From Microvirga sp. SRT01 (GTDB lineage: Bacteria > Pseudomonadota > Alphaproteobacteria > Sphingomonadales > Sphingomonadaceae), in NCBI GenBank assembly GCA_018139225.1, contig JAGSNX010000006.1, positions 180,056 to 244,055 on the forward strand: a stretch of DNA of 64,000 bases, read 5' to 3'. Below, in pieces: positions 42,134 to 51,423 of this stretch (the stretch's first letter is position 1; each line of letters opens with the position of its first letter). Made by a program: the position numbers and the translations under genes. The notes under the pieces were generated by a model. The model worked only from the letters and a program-made list of their open reading frames with translations, was not told where the DNA came from and ran no database searches.

Positions 42134-42880
42134 TCAGCTCGTCTTCTGCAATCGGGGTTCGATCCGGAGGTTGACGACGTCGGTGCCCGCCGGACGCGTC
42201 AGGACAAAGACGATCGCCTCCGCGATCTCCGTCGCGGTCAGCATCTCGTGTCGGTCGACGGCGGCGCGCTTTTCGTCGTCGCTACATTCCTGCATGTCGG
42301 TGTCGACGGAGCCGGGCTGGATCACGCTGACACGGATGTTACGCTCGGCGACCTCCTTGCGGAGCGTTTCGGCAAAGGCCTGGATGCCGGCCTTGGTCGC
42401 CGAATAGACGCTCTCGCCGGGGGCCTTGATCTCGGTGCTGATCGATCCGACGAACAGCAGGTGGCCACCGCCTTGCGCTTCCATGCGCGTGATCGCCGCC
42501 TTGGCGCAGGCAAGATAGCCGACGAGGTTGGTGTCGATCACGTACCGCCAGTCCTCGTCCGCCATCTCGTCCAGCGGATCGGCGCCCAGCGCCGCGCACG
42601 CCACCAGCATGTCGATCCCGCCCAGTCGTTCGTCGACGGCGGCGAAGACCCGGTCCACCTGCGCCTTGTCCGCGGAGTCCGCAATCATGCCGAACGCCTG
42701 CCCGCTGCCGGCTGGCCCGAACTCGTCCAGCGCCGAGTCCAACGCTTCTTGGTGCCTGCCGTAGGTTAGTACGCGCGCGCCCTGCGCCACCAGCAATTGC
42801 AACGTGGCGCGGCCGATGCCGGTGGTGCCGCCGGTCAGCAGCACCCGCTTACCGGTGAGCGAAGTCGGATCCGAGGTCAT
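42134..42880 (-). CDS. Short-chain dehydrogenase/reductase
   Basis: A 248-residue classical SDR. The NAD(P)-binding TGGTTGIGRA motif is at residues 15-24, an ACAAL motif stands where NNAG is usual, and SVYSATKAGIQAF holds the catalytic Tyr-x-x-x-Lys, with Ser in VGSIS. Arg in YGRHQEALD after the second strand favours NADP. It is encoded 3 bases after the end of the 737-residue gene, so both are likely expressed together. Substrate unknown. Confidence 0.9.
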   Translation of the reverse strand: MTSDPTSLTGKRVLLTGGTTGIGRATLQLLVAQGARVLTYGRHQEALDSALDEFGPAGSGQAFGMIADSADKAQVDRVFAAVDERLGGIDMLVACAALGADPLDEMADEDWRYVIDTNLVGYLACAKAAITRMEAQGGGHLLFVGSISTEIKAPGESVYSATKAGIQAFAETLRKEVAERNIRVSVIQPGSVDTDMQECSDDEKRAAVDRHEMLTATEIAEAIVFVLTRPAGTDVVNLRIEPRLQKTS

Positions 42881-42883
42881 GGG

Positions 42884-45097
42884 TCACTCCCAGGTCAGGA
42901 CGAGGCGGCCGGCCGCGGGAACGCGGTAATCGATGCGGTCGGTGGTGGTGGCGTTCGGCCGGATGCTGTCGCCGGTCGCAGTACGCACCGTCGATTTCGG
43001 CAGCTTGCGCCGCTTGAGACGGACCAGTCGCAGATTGGCGGCACAGGTCTCGCCGCCGTCCAGCGTGATCGTCAGCGCGCGATCGCCGGTCCGCTCCATC
43101 GCGCGCACGAAATGGTCGCAGAACAGCTGGAACGGCGCGCCCTCGACAGGATGGAAGGCCCGGGTCGCGAAGATGAACGCGGCACCCGCGCCGTATACCT
43201 CCTGCCCCACCTGCCCGGCGCATTGGCCGTCGGGGTAGAGGTCCTCCAGCGGGAAGGACAGCTTGCCATCGACATGGCCGTTGTTCTCACGCTGTTGGTC
43301 GGCGATCACGTCCGCGGGCAAAGCGTCGGGATAATAATACCAGGCCCGCGACAGCGCATATTTGCAATATTCGCTGACTAGCATCCGTGCAGCAGGTTCC
43401 AGATCGGGGCCGCTGTCGTTGCAGAAGCGCTCGAACGCGACGAACGTGTCGAAACACTCGTACATCGCCATGTACGGCGCATCCTGAAGACAGGTGACCG
43501 CCAGGAACGTCTCGTAATGTTTGGCGTGGCCGATCCGGCTGTCCCATATGATGCTGTTGTGGAAGAAACTGGCGAGATAGACGTAGCTCTGCTCGCGGTA
43601 GACCTCGTCGTTGGTGACCCGCCAAAGCCGCATGCAGGCGGTAGCACCCCAGGCGGTCAGGTTCGCCTGGTAGTTGACGTTGAACCGCAAACCCATCGCC
43701 GCATCGATCGCGGCCCGCGCCTCGTCCAGGAACATCTTGTCGTCCGTCAACTCGAACGCCTGCAACATGACCCACGCGTAGATGCCGCCGACGTCGGTCT
43801 GGCCGCGGCCGTCGGCAGGCGCGGTTTCGTCGATCACGCTGAAGTCGGTGATGTCGTACTGGATCGGCCAGCGGTATTTGAAATGACGGGCCGCGCGCAC
43901 CGCGAAGTCGATCGAGTCGAGGAAAAGGTTGCGGGCCTCCTCGTCCTCGCCGAGCGCGAGGATGCCGAGGTTCAGCAGCGGGTGGTACATATACCAGCTG
44001 TCGACGGCATCGGCATTCTTGTCGTCGCCGACGTTCGGCAGATAGCGCCGGATCGTGCGCAGCTGTGGGTCGTAGAAGCGGCGGAGCCCCGCCTTCAGTT
44101 GCGCCTCCAGCGGATGTGCCTCGCCGCGCCATTCCCCCCAGCCGTGGAGCGCTGCGATCACCGACATCTGGACCATGACGTCGGGATACTCCGCGCCGGT
44201 ATAGGGATGGACGTAGCGGTGGCCATAATGCTCGATCGTCGCCGCCGGTGCGGTGTCGAGATCGTGCGCCGACTTCTCCGCCCGCCCAACCCAGTCGCGG
44301 AACTCGACCGCGGGTAGATCCAGCAACTGATAGGCGGCGCCGAGCATCTGGAGGAACTGCCGCGCGGACTCCCGCTCGTGCGGCGGTGCCTCGTGACGGA
44401 GGACCAGAATGGCATCGGACAGGACGTACTCGACCCCTGCCACCAGCGCCGCCTCCGTCGCGCCTTCCTCCGGCGTCGGCAGCCGAAAACCAAGCTCAGG
44501 CCAGGTGCCCCCGACCGCGGCTTCGGGCTTGGTCCCGGTCGCCTCGAAATACGGGTTCAGCGCCGTCAGGTTCTGCATGTAGAGAACATTGCCGAACGGT
44601 GGCTCGGATAATCGAAAATACAGGATCCCGGCGTTCAAACCGCGTTGCCGCGCCTCGATCTCGCCGGATGTGGCAACCACATCGCCGTCTGCACCAAGCG
44701 CGTACAGATCTCGCGGCATCGGCGGCATCAGCATTGTCGCAGAAGGCGTAAAGCGTGTCGTGATCCGCAGTCGTTCCAAAGCCTCGTTGTCGGCCGAAAA
44801 CGAGATGACGTATTCACCGAAGTCCGTGGTCACGACGACCCGCGCCGCCTCGCCCGATTCTGCTTCGGCCCGCCTGGCGTCGAAGCGTCCAACGATGAAG
44901 GCCGCCCGAACCGCGAGGCCGCCCCCGCCTGACCGCCGGATCACCGCGAAAATCGACTCGTACGACGCTATGACGTGGACCTTCACTTCGCCCGCCGTCA
45001 TCCGCGTGATCGTCTCGGCAGAACCGTTCAAGGCGTCGCGAAGCGTCAGGGCATACGGGCTTGGTGCCGTACTCCTGTCTTCCACGTTCGTCGCCAT
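42884..45097 (-). CDS. 737-residue protein of unknown function, possibly an alpha/alpha-barrel enzyme
   Basis: A large protein with no signal peptide (start MATNVEDRSTAPS). Residues 1-230 are mixed and beta-rich. From about residue 260 to 600 there are repeated helix pairs with aromatic motifs (EHYGHRYVHPYTGAEYPD, DSWYMYHPLLNLGILALGED, GGIYAWVMLQAFELTDDKMF, NYQANLTAWGATACMRLW), which resemble six-hairpin (alpha/alpha-toroid) glycosidase-like or epimerase-like domains. This is a structural impression, not a family assignment. The C-terminal ~90 residues look like a beta domain (ALTITLDGGETC, RLVLTWE). It is followed after 3 bases by an SDR. Confidence 0.7.
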   Translation of the reverse strand: MATNVEDRSTAPSPYALTLRDALNGSAETITRMTAGEVKVHVIASYESIFAVIRRSGGGGLAVRAAFIVGRFDARRAEAESGEAARVVVTTDFGEYVISFSADNEALERLRITTRFTPSATMLMPPMPRDLYALGADGDVVATSGEIEARQRGLNAGILYFRLSEPPFGNVLYMQNLTALNPYFEATGTKPEAAVGGTWPELGFRLPTPEEGATEAALVAGVEYVLSDAILVLRHEAPPHERESARQFLQMLGAAYQLLDLPAVEFRDWVGRAEKSAHDLDTAPAATIEHYGHRYVHPYTGAEYPDVMVQMSVIAALHGWGEWRGEAHPLEAQLKAGLRRFYDPQLRTIRRYLPNVGDDKNADAVDSWYMYHPLLNLGILALGEDEEARNLFLDSIDFAVRAARHFKYRWPIQYDITDFSVIDETAPADGRGQTDVGGIYAWVMLQAFELTDDKMFLDEARAAIDAAMGLRFNVNYQANLTAWGATACMRLWRVTNDEVYREQSYVYLASFFHNSIIWDSRIGHAKHYETFLAVTCLQDAPYMAMYECFDTFVAFERFCNDSGPDLEPAARMLVSEYCKYALSRAWYYYPDALPADVIADQQRENNGHVDGKLSFPLEDLYPDGQCAGQVGQEVYGAGAAFIFATRAFHPVEGAPFQLFCDHFVRAMERTGDRALTITLDGGETCAANLRLVRLKRRKLPKSTVRTATGDSIRPNATTTDRIDYRVPAAGRLVLTWE

Positions 45098-45373
45098 ACG
45101 CAGGTCTCGCTTACCGCTGTTACGATAGACGAAAAGCGAGCCGAAGCCTCTGCGTTCCCGCTGCCCAAAGCAGGTTAACGACTTTCCCGTTCTGCAAGGC
45201 AAACCACGGACGGACGTAGCTGAGGCGCCTGCACCTAGGTGTTGAAGAGCGGGCACTCTCGGCCACACAGCTTCATCGTCGAATTCCGTCGTGGACCGTC
45301 CCTGCTTCGTCTGGGAGTTCGCCGTTCACCTCGAACGAACCCTCCTTGTTTCCGGGGCGAGCCCAGGCACGAG

Positions 45374-45712
45374 CTAACGCTGTTTCTTGGCTATCGTCGC
45401 CGTGAAGTCGGGATCCTTGTTCGAGACCCAGTCGACGAACTTCCGCACATTGGGGTTGGCGAGCAAGGCCGCGACGTCCAGCCCATGTCGTTGAAGTTCC
45501 GAATTCGTGAAGTTGGCCATCAGGGTTTGCTGACAGATGGGGTGCATCGGAACAACGTCCCTCCCGCCCCGGCTTTTGGGCACGGGATGATGCCAGACGA
45601 TCGTCTTGCCGGTCGGACGAGCGCAGAGCCAGCATGCTACGGGTGCCGGCGGCGCGTCATCCTCGGTTTCGGCTTCCGGGTACGGACCATGTTTCGGATG
45701 TTTGCGAGCCAT
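45374..45712 (-). CDS. HNH endonuclease-like protein
   Basis: A 112-residue protein with CWLCARPTGKTIVWHHPVPKSRGG followed by VPMHPICQQTLMANFTNSEL. The paired cysteines, the His-His in strand one and the later His-x-x-Cys fit a small HNH/zinc-finger nuclease fold. The N-terminal 20 residues are charged and disordered. There is no neighbouring toxin, phage or restriction gene, so the role is open. Confidence 0.7.
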   Translation of the reverse strand: MARKHPKHGPYPEAETEDDAPPAPVACWLCARPTGKTIVWHHPVPKSRGGRDVVPMHPICQQTLMANFTNSELQRHGLDVAALLANPNVRKFVDWVSNKDPDFTATIAKKQR

Positions 45713-45762
45713 CTGCTTTCCTGCATTGCATCATCGTGTGTGTTTCGGCACGTCGCAGGAGT

Positions 45763-46128
45763 TCATCCCTGAAATCGCAACGTGTTCGCAAACCCATCAT
45801 TCGCCTTGATCATCTTGGCAAGCTTTCGGAGCACGGCACGAACGTGCCGCTCGAACCGCGTATCGTCATAGATGCCGGTGGTCGGATATCCGTCCTGGTT
45901 CAGCAGCGTCTTCACCTGTGCGGCGAACGCGGATCGGTCGTCGGTTTGTCCACCGACTTGCAAGGCACGGCACACCCATTCTTCGGCGGCCGCCTTGTCA
46001 TAGTCGTCTCGCGCCGCATAACCCTGCCTGTCGGCCGCCGCCTGATCCAGACGTGCCGCGCTGAGCCGGCGCTCCAACCACGTGCGGACACGCTGACCGT
46101 CCCACGCTTCCGAAGAGCCGTCCATCAT
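45763..46128 (-). CDS. Small hypothetical protein
   Basis: A 121-residue, mainly helical protein starting MMDGSSEAWDGQRVRTWL. It contains charged helices (RQGYAARDDYDKAAAEEWVCR; RHVRAVLRKLAKMIKAND) and no export signal. I recognise no family. It lies 50 bases upstream of the HNH-like gene on the same strand. Confidence 0.5.
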   Translation of the reverse strand: MMDGSSEAWDGQRVRTWLERRLSAARLDQAAADRQGYAARDDYDKAAAEEWVCRALQVGGQTDDRSAFAAQVKTLLNQDGYPTTGIYDDTRFERHVRAVLRKLAKMIKANDGFANTLRFQG

Positions 46129-46214
46129 GTCGTGCAGTCCTGATAATTCTGCGAGGCTGGTTCCGGGCGGCGTATCGGTGTAGCCAGGTGGAAACAGTTC
46201 AGCGGTCGAGCATT

Positions 46215-46406
46215 ATGCTTCGATCCGCTAACGAAGTTTGGAGCACCGATATACCCCGCAAACCAAATTACGACTTCGAACGTCGCGAGCGCGAGAAGGC
46301 GAAGACAGCAGACGCGGCCAAGAAGGCGCAGGCCAAGGCAGACAAGCGGGCTGGCGGGCAGGTGGCCGCGGATCCCGACCAGTCGGGTGATGCCCAGGAT
46401 CAGTGA
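46215..46406 (+). CDS. Small conserved Lys/Ala-rich protein
   Basis: A 63-residue protein, LRSANEVWSTDIPRKPNYDF followed by a highly charged helix (ERREREKAKTADAAKKAQAK). The WSTDIPRKPNYDFERRER segment is, from memory, characteristic of a short conserved family in alphaproteobacteria without a known function. Starts at 46188 and 46215 are both possible. The stop is just before rsgA. Confidence 0.6.
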   Translation: MLRSANEVWSTDIPRKPNYDFERREREKAKTADAAKKAQAKADKRAGGQVAADPDQSGDAQDQ

Positions 46407-46413
46407 TGCGACG

Positions 46414-47451
46414 ATGACCACCATCTCTTCCGCTGTGGCGGAGCTCGGCTGGACGTCGTTCTTTGGCGAACAGGTTGCGGTCGAGGAGCTTGGCGACTGC
46501 ACGCCTGTCCGCGTCCTGTCCGTTCATCGCGGAAGAGTGACCGTCGCCGGCGACGCGGGCGAGGAGTCCATTTCGTCCAGAATGCCGACAGGTGGCGTAG
46601 CGGATGACAGGCCGACGGTCGGCGACTGGCTGCTGATCGATCGCACGACCCGCAGTGTCGTGCGCCTGCTTACCCGAACGAGCCTGTTCAAGCGGCCTGC
46701 CCCTGGCGACGATCGCCGGACGCAGCTCATCGCCGCTAACGTCGACACGCTGTTCATCGTCACGTCCGGCAATCAGGACTTCAACGTCGCGCGGCTCGAA
46801 CGCTACCTCGTGCTGGCGCGCGAGACGGGTGTCCGGCCCGTCGTGGTCGTGACGAAGATGGACCTTGCTGCCCCGTCAGAGCGGTTTGTCGATGCGGCGC
46901 GCGCGCTTCAGGCCGGCTTGCACGTGGAGCAGGTCGACGGACGTGATCCGAAGAGTGTTGCGGGTCTCGCGGCCTATTGCCGTTTCGGCGAGACGGTCGC
47001 GCTAGTGGGGTCGTCGGGTGTCGGCAAGTCGACCCTCGTCAATACCCTGAGAGGATCGGATCAGATCGCGACACAGGCTGTTCGCGACGACGACGGCAAG
47101 GGGCGGCACACCACGACCGTGCGCGAGATGCATCGCCTTGCTGGCGGTGCGGATGGCGGAGGATGGCTGATCGACACTCCCGGCATGCGGGAGCTTCAGA
47201 TGTCCGAAGTCGCCACTGGCGTCACGGAGGTATTCGATGACGTGATGGCCGTGGCGCTGGAATGCCGGTTTACGAATTGCAGCCACGGGGAGGAGCCGGG
47301 GTGCGCCATTCGTCCGGCGATAGCAGACGGACTCCTCGATCCCGCCCGCGTCGATCGCTGGCGCAAGCTCGATCTGGAGGATGGCGTGAACAGCGTCATG
47401 GTCGCCACCCGACGTGCTCGCAGCGGAAAAGCGCCAAGAAGGGGAGGATGA
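46414..47451 (+). CDS. rsgA: Small ribosomal subunit biogenesis GTPase RsgA
   Basis: A circularly permuted GTPase of about 345 residues. An N-terminal OB-like domain precedes the permuted G motifs: VVVTKMDLA (G4), then VALVGSSGVGKSTLVNTL (G1) and IDTPGMRELQ (G3). The C-terminal zinc module ECRFTNCSHGEEPGCAIRPA supplies Cys/His ligands. RsgA assists late 30S maturation. An ATG at 46387 is an alternative start overlapping the preceding small gene. Confidence 0.93.
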   Translation: MTTISSAVAELGWTSFFGEQVAVEELGDCTPVRVLSVHRGRVTVAGDAGEESISSRMPTGGVADDRPTVGDWLLIDRTTRSVVRLLTRTSLFKRPAPGDDRRTQLIAANVDTLFIVTSGNQDFNVARLERYLVLARETGVRPVVVVTKMDLAAPSERFVDAARALQAGLHVEQVDGRDPKSVAGLAAYCRFGETVALVGSSGVGKSTLVNTLRGSDQIATQAVRDDDGKGRHTTTVREMHRLAGGADGGGWLIDTPGMRELQMSEVATGVTEVFDDVMAVALECRFTNCSHGEEPGCAIRPAIADGLLDPARVDRWRKLDLEDGVNSVMVATRRARSGKAPRRGG

Positions 47452-47485
47452 CGGCTGCGATCGACTGATCGACCATTCGGGATCG

Positions 47486-48529
47486 TCAGCCGGTGCTCAG
47501 CACGCCGATGAAGGCGTCATCTTCAAGAGCGCGTCCGGCGCCCAATGCAACGCACATCAACGGCGCTTCGGCGACGATCACCGGCAAGCCGGTGGCTCTG
47601 CTCAACACCTCGTCCAGCCGCAGCAAGAGCGACCCGCCACCGGTCATGACGATGCCCTGCTCGACGATATCCGCTGCAAGTTCGGGCACCATCTGCTCCA
47701 GCGTCTTCATGACGGCGTCGATGATCTGGGCGACGAGGTCGGTCAACGCGTCGGCCACTTCGGACTGACTGATGACGATTTCCTTTGGAATTCCATCCAT
47801 CAGATCACGCCCTCGGACGTGGAGGTGGACTTCTTCTCCGTCGGTGGGCCGCGACGCCGCGCCGAGTTCGTGCTTGATCCGTTCGGCGGTGGCTTCGCCG
47901 ATCATCAGGTTGTGCCTGCGCCGGATATGCGAAGCGATGGCTTCATCGAATTTGTCGCCGCCGACGCGCACCGAGCTGCTGTAGGCGAGGGCGCCGAGCG
48001 ACAGCACCGCGACTTCCGTGGTGCCGCCACCGATGTCGAGCACCATGAAGCCGGTAGGTTGAGTGATCGGCAGGCCGGCGCCGATCGCGGCGGCCAGCGA
48101 CTCCTCGATCAGGTGGACCTCGGCCGCCCCGGCGCTCGATGCGGCCTGGCGAATAGCCCTGCGCTCGACCTGCGTCGATCCGGCTGGCACGCAGATCACC
48201 ATCCTCGGGCGTCGCTGGAAACGGTTCGAGCCGCCATGCACCTTCTTGATGAAGTGCTTGATCATCTGTTCCGCGACATCGATGTCGGCGATGACACCGT
48301 CGCGCAACGGGCGGATCGTCTCGACGTGTTCCGGCGTCCGGCCCATCATCAGCTTGGCGTCGGCACCCACCGCCAGCACTCTTGGAACACCGTTGCGGGT
48401 TTCGATCGCCACCACCGATGGCTCGTTCAGGACGATGCCCCGGCCGGCGACGAACACCAGCGTGTTCACCGTTCCGAGATCGATAGCCATGTCCTGAGAG
48501 GCAAAGCCGAAGGGCAGGGAAAGCCGCAA
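47486..48529 (-). CDS. mreB: MreB-type actin homologue, solitary
   Basis: A 347-residue MreB protein. Actin-fold motifs are [74 protein letters not shown] and [20 protein letters not shown]. It is not followed by mreC, mreD, pbp2 or rodA, so it is not the canonical rod-shape operon copy. It diverges somewhat from standard MreB ([21 protein letters not shown]). It may be a second MreB with a specialised role, or the main gene relocated. Confidence 0.88.
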   Translation of the reverse strand: MRLSLPFGFASQDMAIDLGTVNTLVFVAGRGIVLNEPSVVAIETRNGVPRVLAVGADAKLMMGRTPEHVETIRPLRDGVIADIDVAEQMIKHFIKKVHGGSNRFQRRPRMVICVPAGSTQVERRAIRQAASSAGAAEVHLIEESLAAAIGAGLPITQPTGFMVLDIGGGTTEVAVLSLGALAYSSSVRVGGDKFDEAIASHIRRRHNLMIGEATAERIKHELGAASRPTDGEEVHLHVRGRDLMDGIPKEIVISQSEVADALTDLVAQIIDAVMKTLEQMVPELAADIVEQGIVMTGGGSLLLRLDEVLSRATGLPVIVAEAPLMCVALGAGRALEDDAFIGVLSTG

Positions 48530-48810
48530 GATCGAGCTACTTCATTGGTGCGGCAGATACGTCCAGCCGGCACGGGGAAGCACACGCATTGGTGGTTTGG
48601 GAGCCGAGGTCAATCGGGAAGCGTCAGTCGACCTTTCTGGGCGGTCGATCGGTGCCGCCGTCCTGTTCGTCGCGGACGGCGATGGCGGCATGGCTAGGAA
48701 CTGCGGGCCAGCAGCGGAAGAACCTGCTCATACGATCATGGCGACCCAGCCGCATCATGCGACCGGCCGCCGTTCCGAACCGCGGAAGCGTCGAGGTAGA
48801 GCAAGCTCGG
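48530..48810. other. Interval upstream of mreB without a convincing gene
   Basis: A frame on the forward strand stays open for about 90 codons from 48597 but overlaps the oxidase gene and matches nothing I recognise. The interval probably holds the mreB promoter. Confidence 0.4.
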
Positions 48811-49983
48811 CTAGGGCTGTACCGCTCCGCGAGCCCGGTTCCGCACGTGGCGGCGAGACACCGACGCGATGTCGCTGATACCCGCGAGCATCATTGTTCG
48901 AACAAATTCCTCCCTGAGCAGGGTGAGCAGGTGATCGACACCGGGCTGACCACCGGCGGCCAGGGCATAAAGATACGGGCGGCCGATCGAACAAGCGGTC
49001 GCCCCGAGGGCGAGCGCCTTGACGATGTCCGAGCCGCGCCTGATACCGCCATCGCAGATCACGTCGGGTTCATCGCCGACGGCATTGCGGACTGCCTCGA
49101 TCTGATCGACCGGGGCGGGCGCGCCGTCGAGCTGACGACCGCCATGATTGGAGATCATCACGCCGGTTGCGCCCGATGCAATCGACCGGCGGGCATCGTC
49201 GGGGGTCATCACGCCTTTGATCGCAAGCGGCCCATTCCATTCGCGTGCAAGCCATTCGACATCGCGCCAGCCGATCGACGGGTCGAACTGGCTTCCGACA
49301 TAGTTGAACAGGCTCATCGGCCCCGATGCCAGGGCGTCGATCTTGTGACTGACGTTCGCGAGGTCGAACTTGGAGCCGGTGAGAGCCGGAAGCGACCAGG
49401 ACGGATGCAAGGCGAAGCTGAGCAAGGACCGGAGCGTCAGCTTCGGGGGTAGCGAGAGGCCGCTGACGCGATCTCGCTCGCGATTGCCGGCGACGGGTGT
49501 GTCGACCGTCAACGCCAGTCCGTGAAACCCTGCATCCCGACAGCGCGCCACGAATTCCGCGGTCAACCCGCGGTCCTTGAAGATGTAGATCTGGAAGACT
49601 TTCGGGCCTGCAAACGCCTGCGCGAGATCCTCCAACCGCGTCGTGCCCATCGTCGACAGGCTGTAGAGAAGGCCGTGTCGCGCGGCAGCGCCCGCCACGG
49701 CGAGTTCGGCCCGGTCATGGAACATACGGGTAAGGCCGGTTGGCGACAGCATCAGCGGCCAGCGCGACGATTGCCCGAAGATCCTTGTTTCCGTCCGGAT
49801 ATTCGACACGTCGTTGAGGACGTCGGGAACCAGCTCGTACTGCGCGAATGCCGTCGCGTTCCGACGCAGCGACACCTCGTCATCCGCACCGCCGTCGATA
49901 TAGTCGAAGATCGGTCGCGGCAGACGGCGACGGGCCATCAGGCGCAGGTCGGCAACGTTGTTTGCACGTTCAAGTCGCGTCAT
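48811..49983 (-). CDS. FMN-dependent alpha-hydroxy acid oxidase/dehydrogenase (LldD-like)
   Basis: A 390-residue enzyme of the L-lactate dehydrogenase/glycolate oxidase family. It starts TRLERANNVADLRLMARRRL with the family's FDYIDGGADDE, then WPLMLSPTGLTRMFH, LYSLSTMGTTRLED, GLALTVDTPVAGNRERD, the active-site ISNHGGRQLDGAPAP (His base and Arg) and DGGIRRGSDIVKALALGA (FMN phosphate site). The start at 49983 is set by homology. The substrate (lactate, mandelate or another 2-hydroxy acid) cannot be fixed by reading. Confidence 0.93.
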   Translation of the reverse strand: MTRLERANNVADLRLMARRRLPRPIFDYIDGGADDEVSLRRNATAFAQYELVPDVLNDVSNIRTETRIFGQSSRWPLMLSPTGLTRMFHDRAELAVAGAAARHGLLYSLSTMGTTRLEDLAQAFAGPKVFQIYIFKDRGLTAEFVARCRDAGFHGLALTVDTPVAGNRERDRVSGLSLPPKLTLRSLLSFALHPSWSLPALTGSKFDLANVSHKIDALASGPMSLFNYVGSQFDPSIGWRDVEWLAREWNGPLAIKGVMTPDDARRSIASGATGVMISNHGGRQLDGAPAPVDQIEAVRNAVGDEPDVICDGGIRRGSDIVKALALGATACSIGRPYLYALAAGGQPGVDHLLTLLREEFVRTMMLAGISDIASVSRRHVRNRARGAVQP

Positions 49984-50456
49984 GATGCCTATGATCTTTC
50001 CGGCCTGATGTCCGCGCAGGACTGCGGCTTGGGATGCGAACGGCGACGCTTCCGTCCTGCGTGCCACCTTCGACGTTTGTGGAGCAATCAAGGCTAGGTG
50101 CGCCTCTGACGCGAGAAACGACAACGATTTCGCTGTGCCTGGAAGATGACAATTTGTGCATGCCGGCTTCCGTGTCGATTGCCGGTTCGATCGGTCTAGG
50201 GCTCACTCACCGGCAAGAACCCGCTGATCCGGGAGGGCAGCCATGCTGCTCCTTCTGTGCCTGGGCAGGGCACGATTGTTCGGGTTCGGTCACTCTCATC
50301 GGGTTCTTGGCGGCATTGGTCCCGACGAAAGGCAACGAGTGACCTTCGCGAGGTGATCACGGGCGGGCTTAACCCTGCCCGTTGCTTCACCTGCGCTCCT
50401 GCGCGACGACATCAATCGGTCTCTGGTTGCCGCTGGTTTGATACGGGGGGCCGCGT
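49984..50456. other. Gene-free interval upstream of the hydroxy acid oxidase
   Basis: No frame in these 473 bases resembles a protein. A GC-rich stem with arms CGGGC and GCCCG around 50363-50384 could serve as a terminator for the small gene that ends at 50457, though it has no U-run. Confidence 0.4.
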
Positions 50457-50690
50457 TCAATCCCTGAGCGGTGTTGCGCCCACCGACACCACATAGCGCC
50501 CGACCCGTTCGTCTCCCCGCGCGACGGTCACCTCCGCACCGAAGAAGGGATTGCCGTGCGAGACCTGCTCGCCGGCGATCGCAATCGTCCCCGAGATGGC
50601 TGCCTGCCAGGCTTCGTTGTCATCGGCTTTCTCTTGCTCGCCGGACTGGGAGAAGTGCTCGTTCACGATCGTGATGGTGTAGATTGGCAT
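50457..50690 (-). CDS. Small conserved hypothetical protein, DUF6894-like
   Basis: A 77-residue protein, MPIYTITIVNEHFSQSGEQE followed by a helix (NEAWQAAISGTIAIAGEQVS) and two strands (FFGAEVTVARGDERVGRYVV). The beta-alpha-beta pattern and length resemble small DUF6894-type proteins that are abundant in alphaproteobacteria. Function unknown; no strong ribosome-binding site. Confidence 0.6.
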   Translation of the reverse strand: MPIYTITIVNEHFSQSGEQEKADDNEAWQAAISGTIAIAGEQVSHGNPFFGAEVTVARGDERVGRYVVSVGATPLRD

Positions 50691-50789
50691 AGCGCGGTTT
50701 TACGCGACGGGCGACTATGCGCGACAACGTGGGTTAGGCGGCAGGAGTGCGTACATGCGCCCAGTACACGCCCGACCTAAAAATTTTCG

Positions 50790-51128
50790 CTAATACTGGG
50801 GTAGATAATCAGAACTAAATTCTGCGATGGCCTTCAGCAAGCCCAGTTGGTCAATGTGATCGCCTTGCCGCTCCGGGCAATACGCGTGCGTTTGTAAAGC
50901 GCCTTGATCGTCCGGTTGACGTGAACGTCGGTTGGGGTCGTCGCATCGCCGGTCTGCGCCGGGGAAATGGATCCCGACGATCTGACGAGCGGCGTCGAGG
51001 AGGATCGGGCAGATGCCCGGCTTCTCCCCCTGCCGAACGAGGTAGGCCGCTGCCGGATATTTGCGGAGAACATGCGGTAGTCCGAGCAGGTCACGCGCAG
51101 GGGCTCGTACGTATTGCCGTGAAGGCAT
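50790..51128 (-). pseudogene. Remnant of a Crp/Fnr-family regulator
   Basis: The reverse strand carries pieces of a cyclic-nucleotide-binding regulator in two frames. One frame has GLPHVLRKYPAAAYLVRQGE (start of the sensor domain) and ARQIVGIHFPG. A second frame has TPTDVHVNRTIKALYKRTRI (recognition helix and wing) and SGKAITLTNW. The first frame then resumes with GLLKAIAEFSSDYLPQY. Compared with intact relatives, a short piece after CPILL and a large central part (rest of the sensor, dimer helix, first HTH helix) are missing, and there is a one-base shift near the end. It is non-functional. Confidence 0.65.
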
Positions 51129-51183
51129 CTTCCCGGCTGATCACCCGTATCTCGTTAACCATAGAGATCGGCGGAGATCAGCG

Positions 51184-51423
51184 ATGCACATCATGCTTTT
51201 GGCGGCGGCGCTCGTCACCGCGCCCCCGCAAGCTCGGACGGGGGTGCACTGGGACAGCAGCCGCCCCGCTTTCGACGAGACGGACATCATGGCGAAGAGC
51301 GAGCGCGTGCGGCAGGCGCAGATCCAGGCTCAGCGGCTTGAGATGGAAGCCGGCCCCGGGCTGCTACAACCCGCGGGGGCGAAGCGGCGGGCGAGAATTC
51401 CTGCGAGCGTCAAGGAGGGCTGA
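51184..51423 (+). CDS. Small secreted hypothetical protein
   Basis: A 79-residue protein with a short hydrophobic leader (HIMLLAAALVTAPPQ) and a charged remainder (KSERVRQAQIQAQRLEMEAG). GGAG lies 8 bases before the ATG. The leader predicts export or membrane association; no family recognised. Confidence 0.5.
   Translation: MHIMLLAAALVTAPPQARTGVHWDSSRPAFDETDIMAKSERVRQAQIQAQRLEMEAGPGLLQPAGAKRRARIPASVKEG

Noticed and set aside
48597..48878. 93-codon forward frame between mreB and the hydroxy acid oxidase
   Set aside because: It overlaps the oxidase gene in antisense, has no ribosome-binding site and no protein-like composition.
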